A stretch of 5,064 nt of DNA from an uncultured Clostridiaceae bacterium (GTDB taxonomy: Bacteria > Bacillota > Clostridia > Lachnospirales > Lachnospiraceae), in the NCBI GenBank assembly GCA_947175375.1, contig CAMWMT010000235.1:1-5064 (forward strand), given 5' to 3'. A program made the translations under genes and the position numbers. Shown here piece after piece: positions 1 through 5,064 of this stretch (its first letter is position 1; each line of letters begins with the position of its first letter). The notes under the pieces were generated by a model, which saw only the letters and a list, made by a program, of their open reading frames with translations, did no database searches and was not told where the DNA came from.

Positions 1-62
1 GTACAGTAGGCTATTGAAAAAAAATTTTTCTTCCATTGACGGGACAGCCGGAGCCTGCTATG

Positions 63-153
63 CTCGCGGACGGTATCGACGGGGGGAAGGCATGCGGAAG
101 CGTCCGTGGAAAGCAGAAGGAAAGGAGGCGAAAAAAGCCCCCCGTCCGCGGAG
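63..153. repeat. Inverted repeat, GC-rich (left-hand hairpin)
   Basis: CGCGGACGG (65-73) is the perfect reverse complement of CCGTCCGCG (142-150). Adding the outer CT/AG (63-64 with 152-153) extends it with one bulged base. An alternative inner pairing, ACGGGGGG (79-86) with CCCCCCGT (138-145), competes for the same right arm. A third weaker partner, CGTCCGTGG, lies at 101-109. The arms enclose about 65 bases, so this would be a large hairpin if transcribed. Its role is unknown. Confidence 0.6.
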
Positions 154-254
154 TAAACGTATAACATGCCGGCACGTAACGTCGCGTCAAACTAAAGCCC
201 CTTTGGGGTTGGGGGCATCCCCCCCGTCTGCCATAATCTCCCGTGAGAGCGACT

Positions 255-364
255 GCCATGACAGATGCACATGTCAAGGTTGCCCGAAGGGTCAAAAAAA
301 AATTTCTGGACAGCATTACCGTCCAGAAAATTTTTTTTGCCTTTACATGTGTATCTGGCATGGC
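255..364. repeat. Long imperfect hairpin / 110-bp inverted repeat
   Basis: Bases 255-279 pair with 340-364 at 22 of 25 positions, plus one G-T wobble (267/352) and mismatches at 261/358 and 275/344. Inside this, C293 pairs with G339, then 294-301 (A8) pairs with 331-338 (T8). After one A-A mismatch (302/330), 303-311 (TTTCTGGAC) pairs perfectly with 321-329, closing a nine-base loop (312-320). The only unpaired insertion, 280-292 on the left arm, can form its own small CCC-GAA-GGG hairpin and would create a three-way junction. An arm match this long is far beyond chance, so selection or a palindromic origin is likely. The function is not known. Confidence 0.85.
294..338. terminator. Bidirectional intrinsic terminator at the tip of the long hairpin
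   Basis: The stem CTGGAC/GTCCAG (306-311 with 321-326), extended by TTT/AAA, is followed on the plus strand by a run of eight T (331-338). On the minus strand it is followed by a run of nine T (complement of 294-302). This is the classical form of a rho-independent terminator working in both directions. Placed upstream of a transposase gene, it would block read-through from flanking host promoters into the gene, a protection known for several insertion sequences. Applying that role to this element is inference. Confidence 0.7.
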
Positions 365-382
365 GCACAATGCCGACGATAG

Positions 383-417
383 AAGCCCCCCTCTGGGAGA
401 TGGGCAGAGGGGGGTTT
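383..417 (+). repeat. GC-rich hairpin, perfect 10-bp stem
   Basis: CCCCCCTCTG (386-395) pairs perfectly with CAGAGGGGGG (405-414) around a nine-base loop (396-404). AA (383-384) and TT (416-417) extend it across one G-T wobble. Only three T follow the stem and then G5, so as a terminator it is weak. It may act as a barrier or as one state of a switch, because its 3' arm is also complementary to 220-242. Confidence 0.65.
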
Positions 418-441
418 GGGGGAAACCGGAATGGTACACGT

Positions 442-535
442 ATAAGAAAAAGGAAATCCCAAAACAGAAAAACCAGAACACAAAAGAAAAAAGAACCCGA
501 CAAACAAATTTACCAAAGAAAAGGAGAACCAGAAC
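442..535 (+). promoter_or_regulatory. A-rich, T-poor leader with ribosome binding site of the transposase
   Basis: From 447 to 535 only four T occur, three of them in one AAATTTA, so this stretch should be nearly unstructured as RNA, in sharp contrast to the fold-back before it. AAGGAG at 521-526 sits nine bases before the ATG at 536 and is a strong ribosome site that settles the start. A TATAAG at 441-446 resembles a -10 box, but no matching -35 box is found at normal spacing, so the transposase promoter is unresolved. Confidence 0.6.
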
Positions 536-1558
536 ATGTCATACTTAACCGAAAGAGAACGCTATCAAATTGAAATCCTGTTAAAAGAAAACTACACCCC
601 CAAACAGATAGCTGAGACACTCCACCGCCATAAAAGCACCATCTACAGGGAGATCAAAAGAGGAACAGTAGAAATGATCGACACCAACTTAAAGCCCTAT
701 AACAAATACTGCGCCGACACAGCACAAAACAAATATAACGAAAACAAGCTTAACAAAGGAACCGACCTGAAAATAGGAAACGACATAGAACTAGCGAACT
801 TCATAGAAGAGAAGATCATAAACGAAAAGTACAGCCCTCAAGCCGTACTCTACCACATAGAAACCAATAACCTGGAATTCAACACAACCATCTGCTTTAA
901 AACCATATACAACTACATAGAAAAAGGCATTTTCTACACCCTGAACCACACCCATCTACCCATGGGTAAGACCCGTAAAAAGCACCCCCACAAGCCCCGT
1001 ATCTGCCCCAGAAACGCTTTAAAGCGTTCCATTGAGGAAATCCCCGAAGAAGCCCAAAAACGGGCAAATTACGGCTTCTGGGAGATGGATACCGTCTACT
1101 CTGCACAGGGAATCAAAGACTGCCTTCTTGTCCTCTCCGAACGTATGACCAGACAGGAAATCATCATCCAGATGCCAGACCGTACCGCACAGTCTACCAT
1201 TAACGCATTGAACGAACTGGAAATAAGATATGGAGACGCATTCCCCGACACTTTCAAAACGATCACAGTTGATAACGGAGTCGAGTTTTCCGACACTATC
1301 GCCATGGAATCATCCATCCTGCATCCCGGTCAATCCCGTACCAGAATCTATTATTGCCATCCTTACGCATCTTATGAACGTGGAACCAATGAGAACATAA
1401 ACGGCATGATTCGTCGTTTCATTCCCAAAGGCGCAGATATTGGAACTTACACCAAAGACCAGATACAAAAAATAGAAAACTGGATTAACAACTACCCACG
1501 CAAGCTTTTCAATGGTCTATCCAGTAACCAGTACCGCCAGTCACTAGGCATAATCTAA
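536..1558 (+). CDS. IS30-family transposase (DDE), apparently intact
   Basis: This 340-residue protein cuts and joins insertion-sequence ends in an IS30-type element. Residues 4-43 form the N-terminal helix-turn-helix typical of the family (LTERERYQIE, then IAETLHRHKSTIYREIKRG), which binds the inverted repeats. The RNase-H-like catalytic core follows: D185 in GFWEMDTV, D246 in TITVDNGVEF and E286 in ERGTNENINGMIRRFIPKG. D246 and E286 are separated by 39 residues, against the 33 I recall for E. coli IS30; the extra residues lie in 255-270. The C-terminus (NYPRKLFNGLSSNQY) matches the family's NxRPRK-type tail. Length is normal and there is no frameshift or internal stop, so it may be active. 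The first half is markedly A-rich compared with the neighbouring host genes, which fits acquired DNA. It runs opposite to the host genes. The family call is firm; activity is inferred. Confidence 0.95.
   Translation: MSYLTERERYQIEILLKENYTPKQIAETLHRHKSTIYREIKRGTVEMIDTNLKPYNKYCADTAQNKYNENKLNKGTDLKIGNDIELANFIEEKIINEKYSPQAVLYHIETNNLEFNTTICFKTIYNYIEKGIFYTLNHTHLPMGKTRKKHPHKPRICPRNALKRSIEEIPEEAQKRANYGFWEMDTVYSAQGIKDCLLVLSERMTRQEIIIQMPDRTAQSTINALNELEIRYGDAFPDTFKTITVDNGVEFSDTIAMESSILHPGQSRTRIYYCHPYASYERGTNENINGMIRRFIPKGADIGTYTKDQIQKIENWINNYPRKLFNGLSSNQYRQSLGII
1013..1028. repeat. 16-bp perfect palindrome inside the transposase gene
   Basis: AACGCTTTAAAGCGTT is its own reverse complement and lies in the codons for residues N160 to S165. 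It falls between the DNA-binding and catalytic parts of the protein. A perfect 16-base palindrome is uncommon in a window this size, but it may be incidental to the coding sequence. Confidence 0.6.
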
Positions 1559-1708
1559 CATAAAAACACACATCTACAGCTCCCTACACTTCCACCAGAC
1601 AGTACAACCTACTGTCTGGTAGTCATGCCTTTTAGTAAATTTGCACAAAAGAAACTGCGAAATCCCTGCTAGTATTTATGCATTTTTAACGAAATTAAAT
1701 TTTAGTCG
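1559..1708. other. Non-coding stretch between transposase and MCP stop codons; probably contains the right end of the insertion sequence
   Basis: The two genes converge here. No open frame is supported. The stretch contains one clear hairpin (1594-1620) and then AT-rich sequence. TTTAGTAAATTTG (1631-1643) is the inverse of CAAATTTACCAAA (505-517) with one mismatch, a possible terminal-repeat pair giving an element of about 1.14 kb, a normal IS30 size. I see no certain target duplication and no convincing T-tailed terminator for the MCP gene. Confidence 0.5.
1594..1620. repeat. Perfect 10-bp hairpin just downstream of the transposase
   Basis: ACCAGACAGT (1594-1603) pairs with ACTGTCTGGT (1611-1620) around a seven-base loop. 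On the plus strand CCTTTTAG follows nine bases later, and there is no T-run directly after the stem on either strand. It may end the transposase transcript weakly, guard against antisense transcription coming from the MCP gene, or belong to the element's right end. Confidence 0.65.
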
Positions 1709-2650
1709 CTATTTTTCTTGCAAACCGCGCACCGGCGGGACTTGAGACAACAGATTGTCCATGTCTTCAAACATGGCACTCTTCGTCGTTCCCAAGTTGC
1801 TGGCACTCCGGATATGCTTTACGACTTCCCGGTACTGCATCCGGATCTGATCAAAGAAGCCGTGCAGGATCTGCAGAGATCTTCTGGAATCCTCGATGAC
1901 TCTGGAGATCTCCGACTGGACCAGAACTGCCCCATCTGCCGCTTCCGTGATGCTGTCGAACATGGCGCTGGTCTCCTGAACCATCTCCATATTGTGCCCA
2001 AGCGCTTCCCTGGACGTACAGATACTGGTATTCAGTCCATTGGTCCCTCGTTCCACCTCATGGATGCCTGAGTCTACATCCTTAGCCAGATATTTGATCT
2101 CATCCGCCAGCTTTTTCACTTCCATTGCCACCACGGCAAAGCCTTTTCCTTTCTCTCCAGCACGCGCCGCCTCAATAGACGCGTTGATAGCGAGAATGTT
2201 CGTCTGGTCTGCAATAGACACGATGCTGCTCATGCACTGCCTGATCTTATCTACGGAAGTCTTCAGCTCATCAAAGGTCTCCTCCATCTGCCCAAAATAA
2301 CTTTCCACCTGCTCAGAGTTGGTCTTCAGCCACTCAACCTCTTTCTTCGCGCGGAGCACCGAAGCAGTGATGCCTTCCTTTACGTCCTCAAACTGGCCGG
2401 ATACCTCATTGATACTGGAAAAGGTCGTATCAAAATCATCCAGCTTCTGTCGGAAATTTTCCGCCTCTCCGAGCACACCGTTAAAAGAACTACCCACCAT
2501 CCCCAGCTCCCGCAGGGACTCCACTTCCTTCTGGACCAGTTCCTTCTGATAATCTTTCAATACATTGATCACATACAGCACCGGATATAGGCCTTTTTCC
2601 TTCGGCGGCGCTCCGTCTGCTTTTGACCGGTTCTTTTTTCGAAACAGCAC
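1709..2650 (-). CDS. Soluble methyl-accepting chemotaxis signalling protein
   Basis: This 313-residue protein is the signalling half of a chemoreceptor. Residues about 60-260 are long heptad-rich helices that fold into the antiparallel hairpin of MCPs. The tip is unmistakable at 146-184: IADQTNILAINASIEAARAG, then EKGKGFAVVAMEVKKLADE. This is the part that contacts CheA and CheW. A methionine (M176) replaces the usual G or D before EV. There is no transmembrane segment, signal peptide, HAMP domain or recognisable ligand domain, and no CheR-tethering pentapeptide at the C-terminus, so it should be cytoplasmic. The basic N-terminus (LFRKKNRSK) and residues 20-60 are not assigned. The start is GTG; GGGGGGAG lies seven bases before it and touches the stop codon of the FIST gene, so translation is probably coupled. 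Pairing with FIST suggests that FIST supplies the sensing. The family is certain; the input signal is unknown. Confidence 0.93.
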   Translation of the reverse strand: MLFRKKNRSKADGAPPKEKGLYPVLYVINVLKDYQKELVQKEVESLRELGMVGSSFNGVLGEAENFRQKLDDFDTTFSSINEVSGQFEDVKEGITASVLRAKKEVEWLKTNSEQVESYFGQMEETFDELKTSVDKIRQCMSSIVSIADQTNILAINASIEAARAGEKGKGFAVVAMEVKKLADEIKYLAKDVDSGIHEVERGTNGLNTSICTSREALGHNMEMVQETSAMFDSITEAADGAVLVQSEISRVIEDSRRSLQILHGFFDQIRMQYREVVKHIRSASNLGTTKSAMFEDMDNLLSQVPPVRGLQEK

Positions 2651-2657
2651 TTTCCTA

Positions 2658-2665
2658 CTCCCCCC
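2658..2665 (-). promoter_or_regulatory. Ribosome binding site of the MCP gene
   Basis: On the minus strand GGGGGGAG directly follows the TAA stop of the FIST gene and lies seven bases before the GTG start. It supports that non-ATG start and suggests reinitiation by ribosomes finishing the FIST frame. Confidence 0.75.
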
Positions 2666-3721
2666 TTACTCAAATACGACACAGGTCATGGACTGATTCA
2701 CGAACCGGTTGTTATAATGCTCTCCGTATCCCACAAAGCCGGCATGATTGCCAAGCGCCCTCATATCTTTTAGATATTCGTCCATGTAATGCTGCTCGCT
2801 GAACAGCTTGTAACGGAACAGGCAGTTGACCGAAAATACAGCCGACAACTTCGGAAAGTCTCTCCTGATCGTGCTGATCGTCTCTTTGACGATGGCTCTG
2901 TAATCTCCAAGCTCCAGAAGAACCAGCACATCGGAGTCATTGACCTGGCGGAAACATGCCAGGGAATTTCCGTTTACTTCCTTAATGGAAATGATACAGA
3001 CATCGTCTCCGTTCAGCTTTCCAAAAGGATTTTTAAAGGTCTGTGTGGGGATCTGCTGTTCGCTCACATGGAGAATATTCTGATACACCTGCTTTGCAGG
3101 CTGCCCGTTGAGATAGCCCAGTATGTATTTCGCCTTATCTGTGCCGGAAGCGATAAAACGGTGGCCATCCATCTGATGATAGATATTTTCCTTGTAAGTC
3201 TTTACCCTTCCGCCCTGATTTTTGACCAGTGCATATGCCACTGCATCTTCATAGACCCGTCCGTTGGCAGAGACCCTGCCTCCATCGCCAGTCCCTCCCA
3301 CCAGGGAAATATTCCTGTGCTTCAAAGCTGAATGAATCGTAGTCAGCACACAGGCATCGTTTCCCGAACAAAGATCAATGCACACGGTATCCCTCTGGGA
3401 TGCTTCCACCTTTCTCATATCTTCTTCCAGACGCCGGATGTATCTTACCGGCATCACGGATACCTGCTCCAGTACGTTGGCTGTTGCAAGGATGTTCTCC
3501 AGAAACGCGATCACACTGACACCTTTCTCAGTGACCTGGATATCGTAGCTCATCCCGATGCACCCGATGCTGGGCACTCCCGGGTAGAGCTCCTCCAGCT
3601 CTTTTACATGAGCGTCAAACTGACCGTCATTGGAAAAAAGCATGATAAACCGGGGATGGCTAAGACCCTGCACTGCCTCTTTCAGATTTCCATGACGGCT
3701 GGTGCCAAAAAACTGTCTCAT
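2666..3721 (-). CDS. FIST-domain sensory protein (FIST_N + FIST_C)
   Basis: This 351-residue cytoplasmic protein has the FIST architecture, a predicted small-ligand sensor found with or fused to MCPs, histidine kinases and cyclic-di-GMP enzymes. In this numbering, the FIST_N half spans about 20-190, with the glycine-rich LVGGTGDGGRVSANGRVYED around 141-160. FIST_C spans about 205-345, with FSVNCLFRYKLF near 296-307 and the terminal GFVGYGEHYNNRFVNQS at 328-344, a family hallmark. There is no signal peptide or membrane segment. I chose the ATG at 3721 because AAAGGAG lies seven bases before it. The in-frame ATG at 3742 would add seven residues but has no ribosome site and would leave only about 17 bases of leader after the promoter. 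The MCP gene follows after 15 bases. FIST ligands are thought to include amino acids; nothing here identifies this one. Confidence 0.88.
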   Translation of the reverse strand: MRQFFGTSRHGNLKEAVQGLSHPRFIMLFSNDGQFDAHVKELEELYPGVPSIGCIGMSYDIQVTEKGVSVIAFLENILATANVLEQVSVMPVRYIRRLEEDMRKVEASQRDTVCIDLCSGNDACVLTTIHSALKHRNISLVGGTGDGGRVSANGRVYEDAVAYALVKNQGGRVKTYKENIYHQMDGHRFIASGTDKAKYILGYLNGQPAKQVYQNILHVSEQQIPTQTFKNPFGKLNGDDVCIISIKEVNGNSLACFRQVNDSDVLVLLELGDYRAIVKETISTIRRDFPKLSAVFSVNCLFRYKLFSEQHYMDEYLKDMRALGNHAGFVGYGEHYNNRFVNQSMTCVVFE

Positions 3722-3728
3722 TACGCCA

Positions 3729-3735
3729 CTCCTTT
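3729..3735 (-). promoter_or_regulatory. Ribosome binding site deciding the FIST start
   Basis: AAAGGAG on the minus strand is followed by seven bases and then the ATG at 3721. It lies inside the longer open frame, downstream of the ATG at 3742, so it argues for the shorter protein. Confidence 0.8.
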
Positions 3736-3765
3736 CTTTCATGGTATCATTTTTTGTTTTTACTC

Positions 3766-3795
3766 ATTATAGCGGATGCCCCGGTATATCGTCAA
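3766..3795 (-). promoter_or_regulatory. Sigma-A promoter of the FIST-MCP operon
   Basis: Reading the minus strand, TTGACG (complement of 3790-3795) and a perfect TATAAT (complement of 3766-3771) are separated by 18 bases. Transcription would begin near 3759 and give a leader of roughly 38 bases to the FIST start at 3721. The promoter lies just after the dehydrogenase terminator, which makes the operon an independent unit. A strong housekeeping promoter, and no visible motility-sigma (FliA-type) box, suggests constitutive expression. Confidence 0.85.
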
Positions 3796-3800
3796 TAGTA

Positions 3801-3871
3801 CCAAAAGCAGAAAAACTGTATTGTATAGACCTGCCGAAAACGAATCTTCCCGGCAAATCCATACAATACAG
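3801..3871 (-). terminator. Intrinsic terminator of the dehydrogenase gene
   Basis: CTGTATTGTAT (3816-3826) pairs perfectly with ATACAATACAG (3861-3871). Inside is a second stem, TGCCG (3832-3836) with CGGCA (3851-3855), separated from the first by a five-by-five internal loop. On the minus strand the structure is followed by TTTTTCTGCTTTT, a good T-tail. It begins 23 bases after the dehydrogenase stop. The two-stage stem is longer than usual for a terminator, so the inner loop may have another role. Confidence 0.8.
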
Positions 3872-3893
3872 CTTAAAACTTTTCTGACCAGAA

Positions 3894-4940
3894 TTATATC
3901 TTAATTACGGCTTTCACAAGGTCCGTCTTATTGTTTACAGCTTCTTCATATGCTTCCTGCGCATGCTCCAGATCGAACTGATGGGTTACAATGCCTTTCA
4001 CATCAATGGCTCCACTGGACACTGCCGCTATCGCCTTGGCATAAATATTTCTATAACGGAATACGGATTTGATCGTCGCTTCCTTGTCCATGATCTGTGC
4101 GAAATTGTAGTTGATCTCTTCCTGGGCGGAAAGTCCCACCAATACGATCGTACCGCCGCGGCGCACGAAGAACGGTGTCTGCGCGATTGTGACCGGGGAC
4201 CCCGCCGTTTCAAATACTTTGTCAGCGCCTTTTCCGCTTGTCAGTTTTTTGATTTCTTCAAAGATATCCTGTGTCTTGCTGTTGATCACATGGTCTGCTC
4301 CCAGCTCTTTCGCTTTCTCAAGCCTTGCATCCACCAAGTCTGCCACAATGACCTTCCCGGCTCCATGTGCTTTACAGGAGAGTAATGTTACCAGCCCGAT
4401 GCATCCGGACCCCAGGATAATGACAGTATCACCAACTCCTACCGCGCCCTGGTTCGCTGCATGAAAACCAACGGAAAGTGGTTCAATCAGGCAACCTTCC
4501 AGTGTAGATACATTATCCGGAAGTTTAAAGCACATGTTCTCCGGAAAAGCAATATACTCTTCATTGCAACCCTGCACCGGCGGAGTTGCCAAGAATACCA
4601 CATCCGGGCAAAGATTATAATGCCCGCTCTTACATGCCTCACAGGTCCCGCAGGTAATCCCCGGTTCTAGCGCCACACGGTCTCCCGCTTTCAGGTTCTT
4701 TACTCCTTCTCCCACTTCCACTACCGTTCCGGCGCATTCATGCCCGAGCATAAAATCCTCTGACAGATCTACTTTATAAGCGCCGCACGCCCCCGTGTGG
4801 AAATAATGGACATCTGAACCGCAGATTCCTACATATTCCAGTTTTACGAGCACCTGGCCTTTACCAGCCTCTGGCACTGGAATCTCCTTGATCACCATAT
4901 TGTCGATCCCACGCATAAAAGCGCCTTTTTGCATCTTCAT
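3894..4940 (-). CDS. Zinc-dependent medium-chain dehydrogenase, sorbitol/xylitol dehydrogenase type
   Basis: This 348-residue enzyme should oxidise a polyol such as sorbitol, xylitol or L-iditol to the ketose with NAD+, in the cytoplasm. Catalytic-zinc residues are visible: C40 in GICGSDVH, H67 and E68 in LGHECAG, and E153 in LIEPLSVGFH. The four structural-zinc cysteines C97, C100, C103 and C111 are all present. The Rossmann motif GSGCIGL (177-183) and an aspartate at the end of the second strand (D201 in VIVADLVDARL) favour NAD over NADP. Length is normal and no active-site residue is missing. AAAAAAGGAG lies ten bases before the ATG at 4940; an ATG two codons later is a weaker alternative. 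The gene ends at its own terminator, and no sugar transporter or kinase is visible in the window, so the exact substrate is open. L-threonine or butanediol dehydrogenases of the same superfamily are less likely relatives. Confidence 0.9.
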   Translation of the reverse strand: MKMQKGAFMRGIDNMVIKEIPVPEAGKGQVLVKLEYVGICGSDVHYFHTGACGAYKVDLSEDFMLGHECAGTVVEVGEGVKNLKAGDRVALEPGITCGTCEACKSGHYNLCPDVVFLATPPVQGCNEEYIAFPENMCFKLPDNVSTLEGCLIEPLSVGFHAANQGAVGVGDTVIILGSGCIGLVTLLSCKAHGAGKVIVADLVDARLEKAKELGADHVINSKTQDIFEEIKKLTSGKGADKVFETAGSPVTIAQTPFFVRRGGTIVLVGLSAQEEINYNFAQIMDKEATIKSVFRYRNIYAKAIAAVSSGAIDVKGIVTHQFDLEHAQEAYEEAVNNKTDLVKAVIKI

Positions 4941-5064
4941 ATCCTGTCTGCTCCTTTTTTAAAAAATGAGGCTATCGGGAAATGCAGTTCCGGCTGTAGG
5001 ATGAGCAGTGCTGTGTGGATTGGAGCGGACAGTGAGTCGGTTTTGTCCGTCTCAAACGGACGTC
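4941..5064 (-). promoter_or_regulatory. 5' flank of the dehydrogenase gene with ribosome site and palindrome
   Basis: The ribosome site (complement of 4951-4960) is preceded by TTTTTT, so T6A6 forms a 12-bp palindrome at 4955-4966. Further upstream GTCCGT (5045-5050) and ACGGAC (5056-5061) form a perfect six-base inverted repeat with a five-base spacer. CGGACA at 5026-5031 gives a second possible partner for the TGTCCG at 5044-5049. The palindrome has no T-tail on the minus strand, so it looks more like an operator or leader hairpin than a terminator. No clear -35/-10 pair is seen; the promoter, or an upstream operon gene, may lie beyond the window. Confidence 0.45.

Larger units (their letters stand above)
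220..414. repeat. Middle arms of the fold-back (alternative pairing)
   Basis: ATCTCCC (236-242) pairs with GGGAGAT (395-401). TCTGCC (227-232) pairs with the GGCAGA at 403-408. The C-run at 220-225 pairs with the G-run at 409-414. Small bulges are ATA at 233-235, G at 402 and G at 226. That gives about 18-19 base pairs enclosing the inner hairpin. The right arm is the same sequence that forms the local hairpin 386-414, so the two structures exclude each other, which is the geometry of an attenuator-type switch. Switching is inference only. Confidence 0.5.
157..441. repeat. Outermost arms of a ~285-bp fold-back
   Basis: The 16 bases at 157-172 (ACGTATAACATGCCGG) match the reverse complement of 426-441 at 13 of 16 positions without a gap. 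Two of three further outward positions (154-155 with 443-444) also pair. The two arms are centred close to the same midpoint as the inner hairpin (255-364), so they look like the outer part of one nested structure rather than a chance match. The region between this arm pair and the next (173-219 against 415-425) does not pair well. Confidence 0.5.
1..535. other. Non-coding, GC-rich, highly structured region upstream of the IS30 transposase
   Basis: I find no credible gene here. The open frames on both strands lack ribosome sites, overlap one another, and give low-complexity basic or cysteine/proline-rich peptides with no recognisable domain. The stretch has runs of G and C (81-86, 138-143, 211-215, 219-225, 386-391, 409-414, 418-422), two A-tract/T-tract blocks (17-29 and 294-338) and several nested inverted repeats, listed separately. 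From about 442 onward composition flips to A-rich. The density of complementary arms suggests a folded RNA or a fold-back DNA element; which of these is inference. It could be the left part of the insertion sequence, a separate non-autonomous element, or host intergenic DNA into which the IS30 inserted. Confidence 0.75.

Noticed and set aside
441..446. TATAAG as the -10 box of a transposase promoter
   Set aside because: No acceptable -35 sequence lies 16-19 bases upstream, where there is only G-rich sequence. It remains possible but unsupported.
1..450. tRNA, tmRNA, T-box, group II intron or CRISPR array in the structured region
   Set aside because: I found no cloverleaf, no T-box GGTGG-type motif, no group II domain V signature and no regularly spaced direct repeats.
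11..573. Several open frames of 100-156 codons on both strands across the structured region
   Set aside because: They overlap one another in different frames, lack ribosome sites, and give low-complexity peptides without any recognisable domain. They arise from the GC-rich and A-rich composition.
3722..3742. ATG at 3742 as the FIST start
   Set aside because: It has no ribosome site, while the ATG at 3721 has AAAGGAG at ideal spacing; the extra seven residues are also partly encoded by that ribosome site.
1718..4670. Plus-strand open frames opposite the MCP, FIST and dehydrogenase genes
   Set aside because: Each is antisense to a well-supported gene and has no ribosome site or family resemblance.
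5045..5061. Palindrome as a terminator of a gene outside the window
   Set aside because: On the minus strand it is followed by A rather than T. A plus-strand tail would need T after 5061, but the visible bases are CGTC and the window ends.

Overview
The window looks like part of a chromosome of a gut-type Clostridia bacterium, most likely Lachnospiraceae. This is inferred from the strong AGGAG-type ribosome sites, the sigma-A promoter, intrinsic terminators, moderate GC and the character of the proteins; no marker gene fixes the taxon. It holds four protein-coding genes: one plus-strand transposase and three minus-strand host genes.

Positions 1-535 contain no believable gene. This stretch is GC-rich for its first ~430 bases and packed with nested inverted repeats. 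The clearest is a long imperfect hairpin at 255-364, whose core (294-338) is a textbook bidirectional intrinsic terminator with T-runs on both strands. Two further arm pairs (220-242 with 395-414, and 157-172 with 426-441) enclose it, so most of 154-444 is one large fold-back. A GC-rich hairpin at 386-414 shares bases with the 220-242 pairing, so the two are mutually exclusive. After this comes an A-rich leader with almost no T, then a good ribosome site and an intact IS30-family transposase (536-1558). The exact ends of the insertion sequence cannot be fixed from this window.

Positions 1559-1708 are non-coding and carry a perfect 10-bp hairpin just past the transposase. Minus-strand genes follow. 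A sigma-A promoter (3766-3795) drives a two-gene operon: a FIST-domain sensor protein (2666-3721) and, 15 bases on, a soluble methyl-accepting chemotaxis signalling protein (1709-2650) with a GTG start. The pair reads as a split cytoplasmic chemoreceptor, with ligand sensing in FIST and the CheA/CheW-facing hairpin in the MCP.

Further upstream on the same strand is a zinc-dependent medium-chain dehydrogenase of the sorbitol/xylitol dehydrogenase type (3894-4940). It ends at a strong intrinsic terminator (3811-3871), so it is transcriptionally separate from the FIST-MCP operon. Its 5' flank (4941-5064) holds a ribosome site and a short palindrome, but no clear promoter within the window.
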